Source: Roseibium suaedae (lineage in GTDB: Bacteria > Pseudomonadota > Alphaproteobacteria > Rhizobiales > Stappiaceae). Taken from it: a DNA stretch of 64,000 nt. Positions 51,868 through 60,733 of the stretch are shown here, in pieces. Position numbers and translations under genes: made by a program. Positions within the stretch are counted from its first letter, which is position 1. Each line of letters starts with the position of its first letter. The notes beneath the pieces are model-generated. The model made no database searches. It saw only the letters and a list, made by a program, of their open reading frames with translations, and was not told the DNA's origin. The stretch spans positions 434,001 to 498,000 of the forward strand of contig NZ_FRBW01000003.1 in assembly GCF_900142725.1 (NCBI RefSeq), written 5' to 3'.

Positions 51868-53475
51868 TCAAGCAGCCTCGTCGTCTTCTTCGCTCTCGGC
51901 TTCCTGTTCGGCCTGAAGATCCCGCTCGACCTTTGCCGCGTAGTCAATGAACTCGGTGGCCGGCATCGGCTTGGCGAAGTAATAGCCCTGCGCCGCAGTC
52001 ACGCCCAGCTCGCGCAGACGCTCGACCTGCTCCGGCGTCTCGACGCCCTCGGCGATGATGCCCATGCCCAGATTGTCGGCCAGTTCCACCATGGAATCCA
52101 CGATGGTCGTGGAGCTGTCGTCATCGCCGATGCTGTCGATGAACATCTTGTCGATCTTGATGATGTCGATGCCGAGCTTCTGCAGATAGGCCATGCCGCC
52201 ATGGCCCGTGCCCACGTCATCCAGTGCGACACGCACGCCCATGGCCTGCATTTCGGCAATGATCTTGCGGGCCAGCGCCATGTCTTCCATGGGATATCGC
52301 TCCGTCACCTCGACCACGATCTGCTGGAACGAGATATCGGAATTCTCGTAAATCGCCTTGATATCGTTGATGATATCCCTGTTCAGGAAGTGCCCGGCAA
52401 AGAGGTTGATCGAGAGTTTGAAGTCCGGGTTCTCCTTATAGAGCTCACCGACTTCATCCACCGTCTGAACCATGAGGCTGCGGGTCATCGCAAAGATATG
52501 ACCATTGGCCTCCGCATAGGCCATGAACTGGCCCGGCGAGACCATATTGCCATTGGGCCGCCGCCAGCGCATCAGCACTTCACAGCCCCGCAGACGGCCG
52601 GTCTCGATGTCCATGACCGGCTGATAGAAGGGAATGAACTCGCCATCGCGGATCGCGCGGACGAACTCGTCATTGGCTTCGCTTTCCGGCCGCCAGGAGA
52701 ACCAGACGCCAATGGCAACAAAGAGCAGCGCCATCGCGGCGCAGGCCGTCACCGCGATGATCTTGAGGTCATGCACCATCTGCAGCGCAGCCGATTTCGG
52801 CGCGACGACGGTCACTTCCAGCGGATAGCGGCCGGAAGGCACCGTGGTCACGATTGCATTTTCAGGGTCCGACCCTTCGGAATTATAGCCGCCGGTCGAG
52901 TACCAAAGCAGATCGTCCCCCAGGCGCAGTTCGACACGGCGGTAGGAACGCAGATATTCCGGCCCAGGGTCGCTTGCGATGACCGCCGGCGTGATTTCGG
53001 CAAACAGGCGCGAACCATTGCGCAGATCCCAGCTCACCACCGCCACCTGAGCGCCCATGAAGCTGCGGTCGAGCATGCCGATACCGACCAGGGGCCCGTC
53101 CTTGCGCAGCAAGGGCAAAATGGCCTCACCGGTCAACGGCATGTCCGGGGTCACGCACATGCGCTTGCCGCCCTCATCCGCAAGGCCGATGGCGTCGATG
53201 GTGCCCACATCGGAAATGACCTGCCGGAACAGCTGCTTGTCGGCTGCGGTGCAGGTTTCGACATCATCCCGGTCCAGCCTCTGAAGGGCGGTCACGGTCG
53301 TGCTGATCGCCATCTCCGCACGCTGGATGTAACGCTCGCCCATGGCGACCATTTCTCCGCGCGCCTGGCTCTGCGCATATTGATTGAGGATGATGTTGGC
53401 CGCGAACAAGGGCGCAGTCGCCAAGACGAGCGCGAGAATAACTGCCCTGACGAATATCATATACCGGTCGGACAC
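51868..53475 (-). CDS. Membrane-bound EAL cyclic-di-GMP phosphodiesterase with periplasmic CSS-like domain
   Basis: A 535-residue protein. Two transmembrane segments (about 8-28 and 238-260) enclose a periplasmic CSS-like domain with two Cys (about 75 and 107), the arrangement used for redox control in E. coli PdeC-type enzymes, though the second motif reads M-C-V rather than CSS. The cytoplasmic EAL domain (about 275-510) has E-V-L for E-A-L (G-C-E-V-L-M-R-W), N-L-F-A, V-V-E-V-T-E-R, ALDDVGTGHG, IIKIDKMF and EGVETPEQ, so the metal- and substrate-binding residues are present and it should hydrolyse c-di-GMP. Start is GTG 53475. The acidic C-terminal tail is poor in structure. Confidence 0.92.
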   Translation of the reverse strand: MSDRYMIFVRAVILALVLATAPLFAANIILNQYAQSQARGEMVAMGERYIQRAEMAISTTVTALQRLDRDDVETCTAADKQLFRQVISDVGTIDAIGLADEGGKRMCVTPDMPLTGEAILPLLRKDGPLVGIGMLDRSFMGAQVAVVSWDLRNGSRLFAEITPAVIASDPGPEYLRSYRRVELRLGDDLLWYSTGGYNSEGSDPENAIVTTVPSGRYPLEVTVVAPKSAALQMVHDLKIIAVTACAAMALLFVAIGVWFSWRPESEANDEFVRAIRDGEFIPFYQPVMDIETGRLRGCEVLMRWRRPNGNMVSPGQFMAYAEANGHIFAMTRSLMVQTVDEVGELYKENPDFKLSINLFAGHFLNRDIINDIKAIYENSDISFQQIVVEVTERYPMEDMALARKIIAEMQAMGVRVALDDVGTGHGGMAYLQKLGIDIIKIDKMFIDSIGDDDSSTTIVDSMVELADNLGMGIIAEGVETPEQVERLRELGVTAAQGYYFAKPMPATEFIDYAAKVERDLQAEQEAESEEDDEAA

Positions 53476-53655
53476 CGCATCGCCTGTTCGTGAAGAATCT
53501 CCTTAATGGTGTTAACCCTAGAGACGTAAACAAGCGCTGAACAGTAGCACCCTTTACACAAATCAAGGCTTTCCACGCCGGAACAAGCTTTTCTACGACA
53601 TCAACGATTCCCGGCGGGAATCACATTTTGAACCCGGCTTCAGCAGGAGCAGATT

Positions 53656-54552
53656 ATGCAGGCACTCTTCGTCGGACAGGCCTATATCGACGTGACGTTT
53701 CTGACCGACCACTTGCCGACAGGCGATGAAAAGACCATCGCCCGGGACTATGCCGTCAGCTTTGGCGGCAACGCAGTCACGGCGGCCTTCTGCTGCGCCA
53801 AGCTTGGCGGCAAGCCGGAGCTGCTCTGTTCCCAGGCCGACGACTGGCTCGCCCGCATGTTCCTGGACATGGCCGCCCAGTACGGGATCTCTGTCCACGG
53901 CCGGAAGGTCCGGGAAAGCTCGCTCTCCTTCATCATGCCAAGGGATGGAAAGCGAGCTATCGTCCGCTGCCGGGATGACGAGTATCTGCACCCCTTCCCG
54001 CCCCTGACGCTCACGGGCCTTCAGGCACTGCATCTGGATGGTCACATGGGCGATGCGGCCCTTCACTATGCTAGAGCCTGCCGAGACCTCGGCGTTCTCA
54101 CCTCGCTTGATGGCGGCGCCGTGCGCGAGACGACCGACGAATTGCTCGCCTCAATCGATGTGGCTGTGGTCTCCGAGCGCTTCTGCCAGCAGCTTGGCAA
54201 GTCGGTTGGCGACACCCTGAATTACCTCCGCAGCAAAGGCTGCCCTGTCGGCGCGGTCACCCTGGGTGAACGCGGCACGATCTGGTACGAGCGCGGTGGA
54301 GCGGACCAGATCTTGCCAGCCCTTGATGTCCCGTTCGAGAAAGTGATCGATTCCAACGGTGCCGGTGACATCTTCCACGGGGCCTATGTCACGTCCTACA
54401 TGCGAAATCCTGCTGGCAACTGGCAGGATCACTTCACCTTCGCCCGCGGCGCTTCGACCCATGCCATCCAGCATCTGGGGAATGAGGCAAGCCTCCCCAC
54501 CCTTGGCGATATTGATGCCGCAATCGCCACTTACCGGGAAAAGGCTGCCTGA
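53656..54552 (+). CDS. PfkB-family carbohydrate kinase
   Basis: A 298-residue ribokinase-fold kinase. The N-terminal A-V-S-F-G-G-N-A-V-T-A-A region corresponds to the GG signature for sugar binding. The C-terminal DSNGAGDIFHGAYVTSYM is the anion hole and catalytic Asp. V-T-L-G-E-R-G-T-I is the nucleotide-binding strand. CAGGAGC is six bases before ATG 53656. The substrate is not evident; no transporter is adjacent. The downstream noncoding region has GC-rich repeats. Confidence 0.92.
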   Translation: MQALFVGQAYIDVTFLTDHLPTGDEKTIARDYAVSFGGNAVTAAFCCAKLGGKPELLCSQADDWLARMFLDMAAQYGISVHGRKVRESSLSFIMPRDGKRAIVRCRDDEYLHPFPPLTLTGLQALHLDGHMGDAALHYARACRDLGVLTSLDGGAVRETTDELLASIDVAVVSERFCQQLGKSVGDTLNYLRSKGCPVGAVTLGERGTIWYERGGADQILPALDVPFEKVIDSNGAGDIFHGAYVTSYMRNPAGNWQDHFTFARGASTHAIQHLGNEASLPTLGDIDAAIATYREKAA

Positions 54553-54618
54553 CCGGGCAACAGGTTACGGAACCGGAACGCAAACCGGTTCGGGTCCGGA
54601 CTGACCGGCGCAATGGCG

Positions 54619-54679
54619 CGCTCCGGGCGCTCCTCGGGTGCTCCGGGGGTGTTGCTCGGGCACTCCGGGGGCGCTCCCC
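54619..54679. repeat. Imperfect GC-rich CTCCGGG tandem repeats
   Basis: CTCCGGG or CTCGGG recurs four to five times in about 60 bases at irregular 10-18-base spacing, between the PfkB gene and the first secreted paralogue. Its function is unknown; it may contribute to transcript structure. Confidence 0.6.
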
Positions 54680-54772
54680 TTGCGTTCATGGTAACTTGAC
54701 CTTGCGCAAGGGCTGGAGTTGACCCATCGTGCCCGGCGGCAAGGCCAGAGTATTTTATCGGGAGACACCCAA

Positions 54773-55981
54773 ATGCATTTCTTTTCCTCTTCAGCCGTTA
54801 AAAGCCGCAGGCTTCCGGCCTTCACCCTTTCCGCCCTGATGGCCACCTCGATTCTCGCCGGATCTTCCTTCGCTCCTGCCTGGGCCTACGAGCCGACCGG
54901 CAATGACGTCGCCGATGCGTTTCTCGACCTCCTGGAAGTCCAGGAAGGCTCGGTGAAATCCTACACAAGTGTCGAGGAAGACGGCGAGACCGTGCGCATC
55001 AAGGGCATCGAGCTTGCCAACGAGCAGGACGAAAACGCTCTGATCACCATCGGCACAACGGATCTGACCGGTGGTGAAGTCGCGGAAGGCGGTGCGCTCA
55101 GCCTTGAGGAAATGGCGCTGGAAGGCGTCAAGATGGACTCCAAGGACGGTTCCTTTGCCATCGCCAGCCTGACCGTCAGCGATGTCGAGCTGCCCTCCGC
55201 CGAGGAAATCGAAAGCGGCAGCGAGAATGCCGGCCCGTCCTATGGCTCCCTGGAAGCCGCAGGCATCAAGGTCGACGCGGGCCCGGAAGGTGCTTTCACC
55301 GTCGAACGCCTCCAGACGTCGCTCGACAACTATGTGGACGACATCCCGACCTCCGGCACCTTCTCGATCACCAATGTGGAAATCAAGGCAGAAGATCTGG
55401 ACGAGGAAGGCCGCAAGAACCTGACCGATCTCGGCTACGAGAAGCTGAATATCTCCGTCAACGGCAAGGGCAGCTGGGATCCCGCCACCCAGGTGGCCAG
55501 CTTCGAGGATGTCGCCGTCGAGATGCAGAACGCAGCCGCCCTGAATGTTTCCGTCAAGCTTGGAGGCGTTACCAAGGAGCTGATGCAGGAGCTGACCTCC
55601 GGCGCAGGGGATCAGGACAAGATCGGACCGATGATGCAGTCCACGTCCCTCTCCGCCCTGAACATCCGCCTCGACAACAGCAGCCTTGTTGAACGCATTC
55701 TGGACAAGCAGGCCAAGGACAGCGGCACCGACCGGGCTGGTCTGGTCGAACAGCTCAAGATGGGCCTGCCCCTGATGCTTAGCATTCTGCAGAACGCCGA
55801 CTTCGAGAAGTCTGTCAGCACCGCTGTCGGCGACTTCCTCGGCGATCCGAAGTCCCTGACGGTCACCGCCCAGCCGTCCGCACCGGTGCCGGTCATGCAG
55901 ATCATGGGCACGGCCATGATGGCTCCGCAGGCCCTGCCGCAGATCCTCGGCGTCACCATTGCGGCCAATACCGCCAAGTAA
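54773..55981 (+). CDS. Secreted protein of unknown function, short paralogue
   Basis: A 402-residue exported protein: a signal peptide (about residues 1-38, T-S-I-L-A-G-S-S-F-A-P-A-W-A) follows a basic start; ATG 54773 has GGGAG ten bases upstream. The mature chain is acidic and rich in short Ser/Asp/Glu-flanked beta repeats such as L-S-L-E-E-M-A-L-E-G-V-K. From residue about 190 onward it aligns by eye with residues about 564-770 of the next gene: IPTSGTFSITNVEIKAEDL here, IPTRSSFVIDGLSIPASQI there, then D-L-G-x-E-x-L and S-W-[DN]-P-[AV]-T. No known domain recognised. A strong terminator follows. Confidence 0.8.
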   Translation: MHFFSSSAVKSRRLPAFTLSALMATSILAGSSFAPAWAYEPTGNDVADAFLDLLEVQEGSVKSYTSVEEDGETVRIKGIELANEQDENALITIGTTDLTGGEVAEGGALSLEEMALEGVKMDSKDGSFAIASLTVSDVELPSAEEIESGSENAGPSYGSLEAAGIKVDAGPEGAFTVERLQTSLDNYVDDIPTSGTFSITNVEIKAEDLDEEGRKNLTDLGYEKLNISVNGKGSWDPATQVASFEDVAVEMQNAAALNVSVKLGGVTKELMQELTSGAGDQDKIGPMMQSTSLSALNIRLDNSSLVERILDKQAKDSGTDRAGLVEQLKMGLPLMLSILQNADFEKSVSTAVGDFLGDPKSLTVTAQPSAPVPVMQIMGTAMMAPQALPQILGVTIAANTAK

Positions 55982-55988
55982 TCCGAAC

Positions 55989-56023
55989 AGCCTTGCCGGG
56001 CATCCAGTCCGGCAAGGCTTTTT
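55989..56023 (+). terminator. Rho-independent terminator between the two paralogues
   Basis: AGCCTTGCCGG (55989-55999) and CCGGCAAGGCT (56009-56019) form an 11-bp stem followed by TTTTC. It lies eight bases after the first paralogue stop and separates the two genes' transcripts, at least in part. Confidence 0.92.
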
Positions 56024-56084
56024 CTCATCCGGACATGCCTGTCCGTCGATCAAGGCCCGCGGCACGCGGGCGCTGTGGAGTAGA

Positions 56085-58397
56085 ATGATGGCCAATCCAG
56101 TCTGGTCCGGCACCGCAGAACCGCGCTTTTCCCCGATGATCCGCCATGGCTTGCCCGCAACGGCGCTGGCGCTCTGGTGCAGCCTTACTCCTGCGGCCCA
56201 TGCCCAGGACAGTGACAAACCTGCCTCCGGCAATGATGCAACGGCCATCCTCCAGACCTGGACGCAGGGCCTGAATGCGCTCGACGGGGTCACTGCCAGC
56301 TTCAAGGCCGTGAAGGCCGGAGATCTCAACCGCTCAGCCTCGCTGCAGGGCGGCAAGATTTCCTTCAACTTCTCTGAAGTGCCCTGGATCGCCGAGAACG
56401 GCGGCACAACCATGAGCCGGCTTTCAGTCACCATCAGCTTCGATGAGATCGACTTCGGAGGCCTGCGGGAATCCGGCGGCCTGATCGAAGCCGACACGAT
56501 TGCCATCCCCGGCTCCCTCGATTTCAGCATGAAGGTCGAGCCGGAACCGGATGCACCCAAGAAGATTTCAGCCGACGGCAAGGAAGCTCCAGAAGCGGGC
56601 GGGAAACCGGAAGCGGACACCGGGTCTCCAGTTGTCGACGATGTCCCGGCGCTCAACACGGAAGTCCGCGTTCTCATTCCGAGCACCATGGATGCCTCTT
56701 ACCAGGACGTCCTGATCGAGGATTTCTCCATCCCGGCTATTCTCCCGGACAAGCCGGAGGCAGACAGCGACACGATCGCGACCGCCCGCCAGTGGCTTGC
56801 CGCCTTCAGACAGGTTCGGGTTGCCCGCGCCTTCGTGTCCGAAGCCACCAGCAACAGCACCGGTGACAGCACCGGCCCCGCGTCCTCGGTCTATAACGAC
56901 ATGCTGATGCTGGACCTGAAGGATGGCCGGATCGCCGAACAGGCCGTCTCAAGCTTCCGCGTCATCCAGGAAGCAACTGGCGAGAACGGTGAGACCCACC
57001 GGGTCGACTTCAATGGCGGCGCGGCCACCGTGCGCGGGCTCGACATCGCACCCTTTGCCATGCTGCTCGGCGGTCCGGATGAGCCCGGGCGCACGACCCT
57101 GCTCGACCGGGAAGAACTGCTGGATCTGACCTTCTCTTCCGAAGGCACCAAGGGCAGCATTGACAGCATCATGCTGGAAGACCTGTCACTGCTCGACACC
57201 TCCAAGGCCAATCTTGTCGAGATCGCCAGCAGGGCAGAGAAAGGCGAAGAGCTGAGCGAGGATGACATCGGCACTGCCGTTCTTCTGGATCTTGGACGCT
57301 TTTCCCTCGGCCGGATGGAAATGAACGGCCTTTCCGCAGACGGCGAGGAAGGCAACGCCCAACTGCGACGGTTCCTGCTCAAGGGGCTCAGTGGCAGCGG
57401 TCTGGCAGAACTTTCCATCGACGGCCTGCAGGTTCAGGCCAAGGACGGCACGACTGAGGCGCCTGAGACGAACGGCGGGGACGCAGAAGCCACCTCGTCG
57501 GCGACCGGCGTATTCCTAGATCACGCCGGGCTTTTCCGAGTCGGATTTCCGTCTGCGGCGGCCCTTGCGGTTCTCGGCCAGGTGGATGAGCCAACCCCAA
57601 GTCAAATAAGGGATGCATTGCCGACTGTCGGCAAGATGATCCTGAGCGCGCTCGAGGTCACCGTGCCGGATGGAACCGCCGACGGGGATACCGGTTCTTC
57701 CGGGGAGGATGCGGCTGCAAAATCCACCATCCGCCTCAATCTGGCGGAGCTTCTTCAGGGGGGCTTCACCGACAAGATCCCGACCCGCAGCTCCTTCGTG
57801 ATCGATGGTCTGTCGATCCCCGCATCGCAGATCACGGACCCGGGCCTGAGCAAGATCCTCGATGACCTCGGGATCGAAGAACTAGAGTTCAACCAGTCCT
57901 TTGCCGCAAGCTGGAACCCTGTCACGGAAGACCTGTCCCTGTCGAACCTGACGGTGGAACTGCGCGGCGGCGGCAAGGCCTCCCTGTCCCTGGAACTCGG
58001 CAAGATCCCGGCGATGATCTTCACCTCGCCCGAACTGGCGCAGGTCGCGCTCGCCGGAGCGGTGATCAAGTCGGGACGGCTCAGGATCACGGGCGAGGAA
58101 CTTGTCTCCGCCCTCCTCTCCGATCAGGCGCAGGAAACCCAACTGACCGAAGAGCAGCTCGCTGACGGCTTTGCCGAGGCTCTGCGCGGCGAGATCGGGC
58201 CTCTGGCCGGCACAAACTTCGGCGATGATCTGATCAAGGGCTTCCGCAGCTTCCTGACCGATCCCGACGAGCTTTCTGTTGTGCTTGCCCCCAAGACGCC
58301 GGTGGGTGTAGCCGAACTTCTGGCTCTGGCGGTCACCGCTCCTTCGGCGATCCCGGACCGTCTGGAAGCCAAGGTCATCAGCGGCGCTTCGAAATAA
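56085..58397 (+). CDS. Secreted protein of unknown function, long paralogue
   Basis: A 770-residue exported protein. Two adjacent ATGs (56085 and 56088) follow GGAG; the second has better spacing. A signal peptide ends near L-T-P-A-A-H-A-Q-D. Mature regions are acidic, with repeated short L-x-L-x-D-L/[ML]-x-[GN]-L-S motifs and Pro/Asp/Gly linkers. The C-terminal third is homologous by eye to the preceding 402-residue protein, so the longer one is a duplicate with a longer N-terminal half. It has no catalytic motif I can recognise. Both probably sit in the periplasm. Confidence 0.8.
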   Translation: MMANPVWSGTAEPRFSPMIRHGLPATALALWCSLTPAAHAQDSDKPASGNDATAILQTWTQGLNALDGVTASFKAVKAGDLNRSASLQGGKISFNFSEVPWIAENGGTTMSRLSVTISFDEIDFGGLRESGGLIEADTIAIPGSLDFSMKVEPEPDAPKKISADGKEAPEAGGKPEADTGSPVVDDVPALNTEVRVLIPSTMDASYQDVLIEDFSIPAILPDKPEADSDTIATARQWLAAFRQVRVARAFVSEATSNSTGDSTGPASSVYNDMLMLDLKDGRIAEQAVSSFRVIQEATGENGETHRVDFNGGAATVRGLDIAPFAMLLGGPDEPGRTTLLDREELLDLTFSSEGTKGSIDSIMLEDLSLLDTSKANLVEIASRAEKGEELSEDDIGTAVLLDLGRFSLGRMEMNGLSADGEEGNAQLRRFLLKGLSGSGLAELSIDGLQVQAKDGTTEAPETNGGDAEATSSATGVFLDHAGLFRVGFPSAAALAVLGQVDEPTPSQIRDALPTVGKMILSALEVTVPDGTADGDTGSSGEDAAAKSTIRLNLAELLQGGFTDKIPTRSSFVIDGLSIPASQITDPGLSKILDDLGIEELEFNQSFAASWNPVTEDLSLSNLTVELRGGGKASLSLELGKIPAMIFTSPELAQVALAGAVIKSGRLRITGEELVSALLSDQAQETQLTEEQLADGFAEALRGEIGPLAGTNFGDDLIKGFRSFLTDPDELSVVLAPKTPVGVAELLALAVTAPSAIPDRLEAKVISGASK

Positions 58398-58415
58398 GCG
58401 CCCGCAAAAAACAAC

Positions 58416-58449
58416 AAAGGCCCGGAGCATTCCTGCTCCGGGCCTTTTT
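58416..58449. terminator. Bidirectional terminator
   Basis: AAAGGCCCGGAGCA and TGCTCCGGGCCTTT form a 14-bp stem around TTCC. The plus strand continues with TTC after a T-run, and the minus strand continues with TTGTTGTTTTTT, so it can end both the plus-strand paralogue gene and the minus-strand oxidoreductase gene. Confidence 0.93.
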
Positions 58450-58480
58450 CATTTCAATTGCTCATTGCACCCAAATTGCC

Positions 58481-60586
58481 TCAGGCATTTGAAACCGGCC
58501 GGATCCACACCGCCGTGTCATGGAACGCGGCGCCGCCGTAGGGGGCGACCGGGTCGGCACTGGTCAGGGTGTTGATGCCCCGGCCATCGGGAAAGGCCTC
58601 ATTCGGCCAGATGCCTTCGGAGATGACCGTTCCCGGCGTCAGATCGCTGTAGAACCGGGCATGCAGCGTGACGGCACCACGGCCATTGCCCATCCGGACC
58701 AGGGCACCGTCCTCGATGCCGTAGGCGGCCGCATCCTCGGCCCTCAGCCAGACTTCGGGACGGCCTTCCTTCTTCAGGGAGCCCGGGGTCTCGTTGAAGG
58801 TCGTGTTGAGGAAGGACCGTGCCGGCGAGGTCACAAGCCGGAATGGCGTGCGCTCATCTGCAGCCTCGATACTGTCCCATTGATCCGGGAGCTCAGGCAT
58901 CACCGTCCAGGGGCCCATGGGGCTGCCGGCAGGCTTGTTGGGCGCAGCGGACCGTCCCCAGTCCGGACGGAAATGGAACTTGCCATCCGCGTGGCCAAAG
59001 CCTTTCAGGAAATGGGCATCCTCGAAGCCTGGCTGGACATCCAGCCAGCGCTTTTCCATCAGATCATCAAAGCCTGCATATCCGGAGGCCTTGAGCATCC
59101 AGTCAATGTGCTCGCGGGCGCTCATGTGGAAGCCCGGATGATCCTTCGCGCCAACACGGCGGGCGATCTCGTTGAGAACGAAGAGGTTTTCCTTTGGCCC
59201 TTCCGGCGCCTCGATCACCTTCGGCCCCAGCATGATGTGCTGATGACCACCGCCCCGGTAAAGATCATCATGCTCCAGGAACTGGGTTGCCGGCAGCACG
59301 ATGTCGGCCATCAGCGCCGTTTCGGTCATGAATTGCTCGTGGACCACAGTGAACAGGTCCTCGCGGGCAAAGCCCTTCTTGATCAGGTCCTGTTCCGGCG
59401 CAACGGAAGCCGGGTTGGTGTTCTGGATCAGCATGGCCTTCACCGGCCCGCCGCCGCACAGGGCAGCTTCATCGCCGGTCAAAATACGTCCGATGAGGCT
59501 CTGGTCGAGAGCTCGGACAGAGAGATCACGCAGCGAATGGGCCTCGACCATGGACTTGTCGAGTTGGAAGATCGCACCGTTGTTGTGAAAGACACCGCCA
59601 CCTTCATATTGCCAGCAGCCGGAAACCGCTCCGATGGAAGCGGCCGCATGCATGGCAACGGCACCGTTGCGGGTCCGGGTGAAGCCATAGCCGAGCCGGA
59701 AGTATGTGCGCTTGACCGTCCCGATCAGGCGGGCCACCTCTTCGATGGCCTCCACGTTCAGTCCGGTGATCTCTGCCGCCCATTCCGGCGTGCGCGTCTG
59801 AAGGTGTGCCTCCAGTTCCGCCGGGCAATCGGTGTATTTTTCCAGATACTCCCGGTCAGCCAGATCGTCACGGAAGAGGACATGCATGATCGCACAGGCA
59901 AGCGCGGCATCTGTCCCCGGACGGATCACAAGGCCGATATCGGCCTGCTTCATGGTCTCGGTCTTGTAGACGTCCACCACGATGATCTTTGCGCCACGGC
60001 CCTTCCGGGCGGAAATGGCGTGGGTCATCACGTTGATCTGGGTCGCAACCGGATTGGTGCCCCAGATCACGATCTGGTCAGAGACGGCCATTTCGCGGGG
60101 ATCCGGGCCGGCCAGCTTGCCCGTGCCTGCCACATAGCCCGTCCAGGCCATGTTGGTGCAGAAACTGTCGAACTGGCGGGAATAGCCCTTGGCATGACGG
60201 AAGCGGTGAATGCTGTCGCGCTGCACCTGCCCCATCGTGCCGGCATAGTGATAGGGCCAGATGCTCTCGGCGCCGAACTCGGCCTCGATGGCCAGAAACC
60301 GTTCTCCGATCTCGTCCAGCGCCGTGTCCCAGGAGATTTCCTCGAACTGGCCGGATCCCTTTGGCCCGGTCCGGCGCAGCGGCTTCAGCAGCCGGTCCGG
60401 ATGGTGGATGCGTTCGGCGTAGCGCGCAACCTTGGCGCAGATCACGCCAGCGGTGTAGCTGTTGTCCGAGGAGCCGCGCACGCGGCCGATCTTGCCCGTT
60501 TCCAGCACCTCGACATCGAGAGCGCAGGTCGAGGGACAATCATGCGGGCATGCGGAAAAGGCAGTCTTCGGGACAGGCTTGTTCAT
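58481..60586 (-). CDS. Molybdopterin (bis-MGD) oxidoreductase, cytoplasmic
   Basis: A 701-residue catalytic subunit of the DMSO-reductase superfamily. The N-terminus carries an iron-sulfur motif ACPHDCPSTC with a fourth Cys in GVICAKVARY, then a molybdopterin domain (R-L-G-Y-G-F-T-R-T-R-N-G, A-M-L-I-Q-N-T-N-P, D-I-V-L-P-A-T) and the C-terminal dinucleotide-binding domain (G-T-V-I-S-E-G-I-W-P-N-E-A-F). ATG 60586 gives an N-terminus with no Tat motif, so the enzyme is cytoplasmic. No electron-transfer subunit or membrane anchor gene is adjacent. The exact substrate is not clear. Confidence 0.9.
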   Translation of the reverse strand: MNKPVPKTAFSACPHDCPSTCALDVEVLETGKIGRVRGSSDNSYTAGVICAKVARYAERIHHPDRLLKPLRRTGPKGSGQFEEISWDTALDEIGERFLAIEAEFGAESIWPYHYAGTMGQVQRDSIHRFRHAKGYSRQFDSFCTNMAWTGYVAGTGKLAGPDPREMAVSDQIVIWGTNPVATQINVMTHAISARKGRGAKIIVVDVYKTETMKQADIGLVIRPGTDAALACAIMHVLFRDDLADREYLEKYTDCPAELEAHLQTRTPEWAAEITGLNVEAIEEVARLIGTVKRTYFRLGYGFTRTRNGAVAMHAAASIGAVSGCWQYEGGGVFHNNGAIFQLDKSMVEAHSLRDLSVRALDQSLIGRILTGDEAALCGGGPVKAMLIQNTNPASVAPEQDLIKKGFAREDLFTVVHEQFMTETALMADIVLPATQFLEHDDLYRGGGHQHIMLGPKVIEAPEGPKENLFVLNEIARRVGAKDHPGFHMSAREHIDWMLKASGYAGFDDLMEKRWLDVQPGFEDAHFLKGFGHADGKFHFRPDWGRSAAPNKPAGSPMGPWTVMPELPDQWDSIEAADERTPFRLVTSPARSFLNTTFNETPGSLKKEGRPEVWLRAEDAAAYGIEDGALVRMGNGRGAVTLHARFYSDLTPGTVISEGIWPNEAFPDGRGINTLTSADPVAPYGGAAFHDTAVWIRPVSNA

Positions 60587-60733
60587 TTGCTTGGTTTTTC
60601 TTAGATGAGGCGTCTCTTGGCGATGGGCGCAAGGTCGGAGGGAAACCGGCATCTGTCAAGCACTGCGTCCGCAAGAACGGCAAGTGCGGCAGACCAAGGC
60701 CCGCCGCACCAGACATATCAACCTCTCATGCCG

